Source of the DNA: Parietaria judaica
Taxonomy: Eukaryota > Streptophyta > Magnoliopsida > Rosales > Urticaceae
Assembly (NCBI GenBank): GCA_954871525.1
Contig: OX940872.1
Span: 14,469,180-14,533,179, forward strand
Direction of reading: 5' to 3'
DNA length: 64,000 nucleotides
Shown: in pieces, positions 57,461-64,000 of the stretch
Layout: every line of letters starts with the position of its first letter
Position numbering within the stretch: the first letter of the stretch is position 1
The notes under the pieces: generated by a model
What the model was told of the DNA's origin: nothing
Database searches by the model: none
What the model saw: only the letters and a program-made list of their open reading frames with translations
Program-made: the position numbers and the translations under genes

Positions 57461-59217
57461 TTAACTATTTCGTGATAATTTAACCGACTGTACACGTCGT
57501 TGCCGTCCTTAGTGGCATGGTCACTCTAGGATGACTCACGGTATCAACCGTGTAGTTTGGTTAAACTAAGTTTTAGTCATAAACTTAATTAATATTCATA
57601 ACAAGAACCACCAAGTTCTCTATGATTATTAACTATCACCATAGACGGTCGGGAAGCACCAACTTCCGTGCAAGCTTAACCCATTATTTTCGGTTCTCGG
57701 GATGCTCTTGGAAACGTCGTCCTTAGGGAATGGTCACACTAGGGTGACTCGCGGTCCATTTCCAAGATTCCTCCATCCCCCATATTCTTTTGGAACTATC
57801 ACGGTGTCAAACCTTCCACAAGCACACCTTCCTTAGGGAATGGACACACTAGGGTGACTCGAGGCGGTGTGGTTAGTAGACCTTGTGACAGTAATAATGT
57901 AGACCTTTGTTTTATTCTATACTTGCCATTGTTTTTAGAAAATAACGTTTTTATTTTTATTTAAAACTTATTATAAACTCTTTTTAATGTCACATTAAAA
58001 GGTTTATATTGAGGCATTATAATTACCGAGGTAATATCTAATAAGCCTTTTTATTTATTTATTAGTTTGTCGGTAGTGATAGGTCAACACGTACGCTCTT
58101 CAGGAAGATGGGAGGGGTCCTAACCGGTCACCCAGAAGTGGATGGTGAACCGGCCCCTCTTTTGATTACCTCTTCCTTAAACAATATTGTACGGTTGAGA
58201 TTTTTCCGACTAATAATAAATAAATCTCCTTTATTGTTCATTATTTATATCTATTCTATATCCGACATATTAATAATGTTCAGCAAATATAGACACTATG
58301 TTCGCATGTTATGAAAAAAGGTTTAACAAATTATATCTATGATGAATCTTACTAATATGTCAATGATACTTATTCAAAAAGAATTATCATTCATATTGAA
58401 GCCATTAATAATTATTTATGAAATATAAAATAAGCCAATGATATCATTCTATAAAGAATTATCATCCATATTTTATTTTATGAATAATATAAAATAAGAC
58501 AATGTTATTTATCCAAAATAACATCCATATTTTAATTTATTAAAATAAGACAATGTTATTCATTAAAAAATAACATCCATATTTTAATTTTAATTAATTA
58601 ATCAAACATAATTAATTTTAATTCATAAATCTCAATTTCCAAAATAAAATTAATTAATCCACGATTTTTGGGTCGGGTGAGAAATCCGATCCTTATTTAA
58701 AAAATAACTCGTGGGTCATCCGGGCTTAAGCCCGGGCCCACGTTCTGTGGATCAGGGCATTCCCAGCCCTTGGAATGGGCTGAGACAACTCCAGCCACGG
58801 GCTTCCAGGCCCAGGGACGAGCCCAGGCCCACCACCAAGGCCACGCCCAAAGCCAATCGCACGGGATTCGCCCAGGCGCGCTGCCAGCGGTTGGCTACCA
58901 CGCGCTCTGCGCTTCTCGCTCATGCCTTGGGCTGGTGGCATGCAGGCTGGCCGGGCCCAATGGCCCAGCATGTTTTGCGGCCCATCAAGGCTGTGCGAAC
59001 AGCCCTGGGCTTTTCCCATTCAGCCCTGGCCGATTGATTAGGGTTACAAAAAGTAACCCTAATTCATATCCGGTCCAAATATTTTGGATCGAGTATTTTA
59101 TATTAATTTTAAAAATCCAGAAATTCAAAATTTCAATTTTAAAATCAATGATTCATCAAATAATTCGATCATTTAAAACCCTAAATTAAATTACGTAATT
59201 ATTTATCCACGAACACG
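57461..59217 (-). other. A2 leader: stem-loop arrays and GC island, non-coding
   Basis: Same plan as the A1 leader in reverse. Three GTCAC/GTGAC-type hairpins lie at 57520-57535, 57733-57748 and 57843-57858. Four AT stem-loops follow (58363-58390, 58438-58465, 58502-58524, 58553-58576), then a GC island at 58711-59040 rich in GGGCC and GGCCCA. The 97-139 codon frames across the GC island on both strands are composition artefacts. Confidence 0.7.
58363..58576 (-). repeat. Array of four AT stem-loops in A2
   Basis: Arms: ATGATA-TTATTC/GAAT-TATCAT, ATGATATCATTC/GAATTATCAT, ATGTTATTT/AAATAACAT, ATGTTATT/AATAACAT. In element order they correspond one to one with the A1 hairpins. Two show changes on both arms that keep pairing. 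Confidence 0.7.
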
Positions 59218-59230
59218 GGCTCTGATACCA
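59218..59230 (-). promoter_or_regulatory. Primer-binding site of A2, initiator tRNA-Met type
   Basis: Minus strand TGGTATCAGAGCC, a perfect consensus match, 2 bp from the LTR end. It proves the minus orientation of A2. Confidence 0.92.
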
Positions 59231-59232
59231 AT

Positions 59233-60126
59233 TGTTGGAAATTGGATATAGCTCCGACGACATTGATTGGAAATCGGATATACTAATATGTCAATTTACC
59301 TTTGAAAATAACGAAATAGCTTCGATGGCAAATTCATTAAAAATACTTTTAACGTCCCGTCCAAATTACCTCGAATATTCCGCTCTCATCATTCCGTCTG
59401 GGTAACTTCAAAAATAATTTTAGGTCGGAAAAGTTACACCGTAACAACGTACTGACATCGAGTAATTTGGATAAAGCGACCGGATAAATAATTGGCAATT
59501 TAATTATCACAATTAATTTCATAACAACATTATTAAATCTAATGTCTATGGAAAATAAATAAATACAATAAAAGGAATTTTGCATTTATTGACCCAATGC
59601 ATAAGGCCCTACCTCATTGACGACTTCCGGCTGCGCGTTCTGACTTTGGCAGGGCTCCGCCGATGCTGAGGGAAACTCCCGTGATCTTCCGGGATATTCT
59701 CCTGGATTCCTCGTACCGAAGCGTGGGCTTCGCCGGCAGGACTCCGTCGCAAAATTTAACTGGCGGTTCTTTTTAAGCTTCCGGAGAAAAATATCTCCTA
59801 AGCCGAACCAAAAGAGAGATCAGAAGCAGAAAACTCGCAGACCCTAAAGAGAGAGGGAGAGCTCGAGTTTTTGCTCTGGGGAAAGGTGTGAAAAATGTGT
59901 AGAATGAGCTCCCTATTTATAGCCTTTAGCCCGTAACCAAATTTGAGAAATTTACTCCCAAATTTCGAAATTATATATATTAAATATAATTAATTATCTT
60001 AATCCAAAGGTTTAGATTCAATCTCATCTAAATCCAATGGATATAATTAATTAGGGATTTAATTAAATAAGAAAGACTTGGTAAAATCAAAAACCAATCT
60101 TATCTACTTATTTAAATTTCGAAATA

Positions 60127-60159
<33 letters not shown>

Positions 60160-61931
60160 TTCGAAAAATTATTAATTATTATATATATTAATTAATTTCC
60201 AATCCGACGATAAAGATTAAATCTTAAACCGATCCAACGGATACAATTAATTAGGTCAAATTCGAAAACCCTAAGCTTGGTCACCAAGCTATTATTTTCG
60301 AATTAGGGTTAGGTCAAAAATCAATTATCTTAATCCAACGGTTGATATTAAATCATTTTCGATCCAATGGATTAAATTGATTTTAGGGTTTTTGCTAAAA
60401 TACCAAGTATTAGGTACTTATGCCGCAAATATTTAAAAGTTCAAACCAAGTCAAATGCGTGTGAAGTGGTTGAACTTTTCTTGCTGCTCAATAATCGATA
60501 TACACATATAATATATAATTAAATATATATTATTATTATTAATATAAATCTATTAATTATTAATTAATTATTAATAAGATATTAATAATTAAATCCAAAT
60601 AATTAAATTATATTAATAATTCCTGATCTCAATATCACACATTAAAATGTCATGGTGCCACACCATCATTTAAATTCGTGACATGTGATTTAATTTCATA
60701 GCTTGTCGTACCGAACACAATCTTAGAAAATCCATAAACTTACATCAACATGGTGCTGATAGAAAATCTAAATTCTAACGTTCTTTTTATCAGTTAATTC
60801 CGTGTACCAAAATATGGTACTTTTGCCACGCTGACGATAAAACTATCTGACGTCTGCCAAAGACTTGTCAGTTTTATTAGTCGAGCCAAATGATTAAACA
60901 TTATCCAGAATGTATTTTAATCACGTACGTATCATCCGTTACGGAGCTATCCTTGGGACCATGGACCCGTATCACTTAAGCTCCAACGAACCGCTAGATG
61001 TTCGTCAAACCTCGAAGTGATTCCACTATAGACCCGAGGCTGCACTCTTTAGTGATACGGTATATATTATTCCCTTATAACTGTAGGGTGTCCATTGATA
61101 CAATCAAATTCCGGTTATTGATCTTTCACTTGATGATCCATACATGAGCAGGCGATTTTTACCGTATTGCCTCTCACTGCATTTTCATCCTTAACTTAGT
61201 CGGATGATATTATGAGCAACCCACTTATGATTACGAGTCATAAGCTGGCCATGGGTAAATCTCACTTCTCACCATCGACAATTAAGGGAATCATCTTGAC
61301 TCTGAAGAGAGCTATGTGATGCCCATATCTATGATCAAGCTACCTTCACTGTTGACTATCATGTTCCCAAAATAATAGTGTTGGGAACAGCGGTAATATA
61401 TTGTGTTCTTAAACGGTTAAATCAAAGAACAATCAGGTCAACAGATCAGACTCAAGATCACTCAGGACTTAGATCGATATCCATTTGATCATCTACTAGT
61501 GACTCAACTTCAAGTTATCAGTGACGGTCTTATATGATAACTTCTTGAGTTTAAGTCAGGTCCAGTCCAGTATGAAGACGCTTCATACTTAATGCACTTC
61601 TAGTGAACGTGACACATACACTTAATCCAGAATAGGATTATATCACTTAGTCACATTAATGACCTTTTCAATTAATGGGCTCCCACCCAGTTAATCAGGT
61701 CACGGACAATTTAAGTTCATTTATTATGATTATCAATTCTTCCTCACATTGACTCCGGTGTGATGATAATAACATAATTACATTCCATTATGAACTATGG
61801 ATCAAACATTCTATTTTACTCTACTGAAACTATAATAAGATTAACATAATAAGTATTATCTTTATTCAACGAATAGTCATAATCTTTTATAAATGGGTTA
61901 AAACAGCTTGTTTAAGGACACATGTCCACGT
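59233..61931 (-). mobile_element. Element A2, 5' LTR (minus strand)
   Basis: Partner of 51802-54501. The U3 fold is complete here: CCGTATCACT (60967-60976)/AGTGATACGG (61051-61060), ACGAAC/GTTCGT and CCTCG/CGAGG. The outer tip reads CATGTCCACGT instead of CATGTCCAACA, so the last three bases (61929-61931) are changed. If the LTR is taken to end at 61931, the next five bases are GTTCA against GTTCC on the other side, a possible imperfect target duplication. Confidence 0.9.
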
Positions 61932-62030
61932 GTTCATTGAGTCCATATCAGGCCCCGAACCTATGATGCTACTCTAAGTTAAAGCCATTTTTAAGCATTA
62001 ACACTAATAGTTGAGGAGCGTGGTTCCTGG
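61932..62030. other. Short unassigned stretch right of A2
   Basis: The missing N-terminal part of the Gypsy gag interrupted at 51801 would be expected here on the minus strand, but no such sequence is readable. Confidence 0.4.
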
Positions 62031-63526
62031 GACTCTCAGAAAAATATATCAATCTTATTGGTCCGTTTAAGCATGTGGGGTAATCCTTTGAAAACATTTA
62101 CCCAGATTTAAAGTCTCATACCATATATCCATATCACCCCATTCGGATTATGTAACCACAAATTAATTTATGTATCCCAACGGTCTTGATAAATTTTTTA
62201 TGTGAAGATTATCCTTATTCATAAATCTAGTGATTTGGATTTCTGGTTTGAGCAACAGTATATAATTCTTAATCGATAAATATAGTGCATACCTTATTCG
62301 ATGATTCTGGATGCGCACTCTAATCAATGATTTGAATCGGCTTCCTCTGAGATTTGCGCTTCCTTTTTTACAATTTTGAATACATGAATATCACCTAGTA
62401 ATCTTCTGATGTATTCTCTGGATTTAGACCGCTAAAATGTGTGGGTTCCTCTGAGTAATCACGAAACCAGGACATGGTCTAACCCCTGAAGTTTTTCTCT
62501 AATTAAATTGGAAACCAAAGAGAGAATGCGTAAGGCAAATTTTTTGAATTGTGAGGTTGTGTTTTCTGATTTCAAGTGTAACCTATTTAGAGGAAAAATC
62601 ACCTAACCACCTTGTGATATTTATCATTATCTATTTTAATTAAATAAGATAATAAATAATATCAAATTATTTTAAATCTTTTTCAATAAAGATTTAAATA
62701 TTATATTTAATAAAAAAAATCTTCCGAAAACAAATGCCAGTTTAATATCTCCATAATTTCGAATTATATATACAAATATGTATTTTTATTAATTTAAAAT
62801 AGGTTAAAAACAAATAATATAAATCTATATAATTATAATTAATTATTAATAATAAATATTAATAAATATATGTAATAATCAAAATTATATCATCAATTAA
62901 ATATTCCAGGAATCGAATCAAATATTTAATTCAGTATTAAATTCGGAGGTCTGAATTGTGACCATTTCGGCTTTAGCCAAAAAATTGTTTTCACCATAAA
63001 CCTCAAACCATACATCATAATGTTATAATTCAAAAAGATAATTTGTTGGAAATATGATTTCCTGAATTCCTAGGAATGTTCTAGAGTCAAATTCAGTTAT
63101 ACAATTGTCAACTTCAAGACATTACCAAAAAACTATGGTACTTTTGGTACTTTAGGTGCATAGACATGTCACGACTATATTATAAAAGAGTACTAATTGT
63201 TAAGTCATTATTATGGAGCTACAAACGGGACTTATGGACATAATACTCAAGTTACAGTGAAAATGAAGAATTTTTACCAACTTTGATAACTCACCACCAT
63301 AGCTCGAAGCTGGACTCTTAAGTAGTAATATTATTATAATCCTAATAATAGGTGGCCATCGATACAATTAGATTTTCTGAATCTAGGTTTTTGTATTTTT
63401 ATGATTCCCATTAAAATGTTACACTACTGTATTGCCATTTTGACGACACACTCTTCAATTATTGATTTTTACAAACTACTCACTCAATCATGATATGAAT
63501 CTGTTGAGTTTGCCATGAGTACTTAT
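62031..63526 (-). mobile_element. Family B LTR, minus orientation (B3), interrupted
   Basis: Aligns with B2 (36548 onward) from GGAGCGTGGTTCC through TTCATAAATCTAGTGATT and TCTTAAGTAGTAATATTATTAT. At 63526 it is interrupted by the start of B4. By comparison with B6, about 660 bp of its 5' end should lie beyond the inserted element, outside the window. Confidence 0.65.
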
Positions 63527-64000
63527 TGTTGGACATATTTTAAGTATGCCATTTATGCAGATGCTAATATCGCTTGTATAAGATTATGGTCATTTACCTA
63601 GAAATGAAATGTGTTAATTAATGATAATATTGTATAGTTATCTCGGATTACATGTAGAGAATATTAATTGAATATTTCAATCCTTAATTCTTTAATTTTT
63701 TTTAGTCACAGTAGTCTATGTGAGGAGGTTTGACTGTCACGAATAAAGAACTTAAAAAGTCCATGGTCTAGATTGGAAATGGGAATTTATAAGGCGTGAA
63801 CTACCATTGATGAACGTAAAAGGTCCAAGCACTGTTAAGTTTTTCAGGTGTGAAGTGTCTTCATACTGGACGAACTAGAATTATATCAGAAATCATCATT
63901 TAAGCCTGTCACTAATGATAGTACGATAAGGTCGCTTAGATGATCAGACAAGAATCGATTAATGTCTTGAGCATCGTGGACTTGTACGGTTCAACTTATA
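63527..64000 (+). mobile_element. Family B LTR start (B4), plus orientation, cut by window end
   Basis: Begins TGTTGGACATATTTTAAGTA, matching the LTR start at 4402 in reverse, and continues with GAGGAGGTTTGACTGTCACG shared with 33125. Preceding bases are CTTAT. It is inserted into a family B LTR of opposite orientation. Confidence 0.75.

Noticed and set aside
58711..59189. Overlapping frames of 97-139 codons on both strands
   Set aside because: GC island of the A2 leader; Gly/Pro/Ala/His-rich translations without domains; absence of stops follows from base composition.

Overview
The window is plant nuclear DNA: AT-rich, with no operons, ribosome-binding sites or recognisable host housekeeping genes, and almost entirely made of LTR retrotransposons in varying states of decay. 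The plant assignment rests on Copia and Ty3/Gypsy polyproteins of plant type, primer-binding sites complementary to initiator tRNA-Met, plant-style LTR promoters (TATAAATAG) and a plant-type hAT transposase end. All family names below (A, B, C, D, E, F) are local labels. No similarity search was possible, so every assignment comes from reading motifs and comparing parts of the window with each other.

Layout. 1-4402: minus-strand remnants of Copia-like family B (two partial LTRs around a degraded interior). 4403-10603: AT-rich DNA with no gene seen. 10604-13784: truncated minus-strand Copia element F (3' LTR, RNase H, collapsed RT, integrase end). 13785-23616: plus-strand Copia element A1 with 2.56-kb LTRs, a 1.8-kb structured leader, an unidentified three-exon ORF where gag, protease and integrase should be, and an RT-RNase H frame with three nonsense codons. 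26803-32178: an hAT transposon end fused to a minus-strand Gypsy pol, which is itself split by a family-A solo LTR (27635-30345) with a 5-bp target duplication. 32940-41010: family B LTRs (plus, then minus) with a degraded interior. 41190-49305: two inverted copies of LTR family D flanking Copia element E (43305-48350). 49306-51801: Gypsy LTR candidate, tandem repeats and a Gypsy gag with one nonsense codon. 51802-61931: full-length minus-strand element A2, with a dead interior but very similar LTRs, next to the gag. 62031-64000: a family B LTR carrying a second family B LTR in the opposite orientation.

There is no cooperating gene set; the history is one of nested insertion, recombination and deletion. 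The signals that ordinary annotation does not explain are: (1) a three-stem fold in the U3 of families A and B whose paired arms differ in sequence between families yet remain complementary; (2) two series of stem-loops in the family A leader, some with compensatory changes between A1 and A2; (3) the three-exon ORF in A1, with two related introns of exactly 100 nt; (4) about twenty interspersed copies of a TTCCCTGAAGTGAAT-like motif in element E; and (5) a Gypsy-hAT chimeric reading frame.
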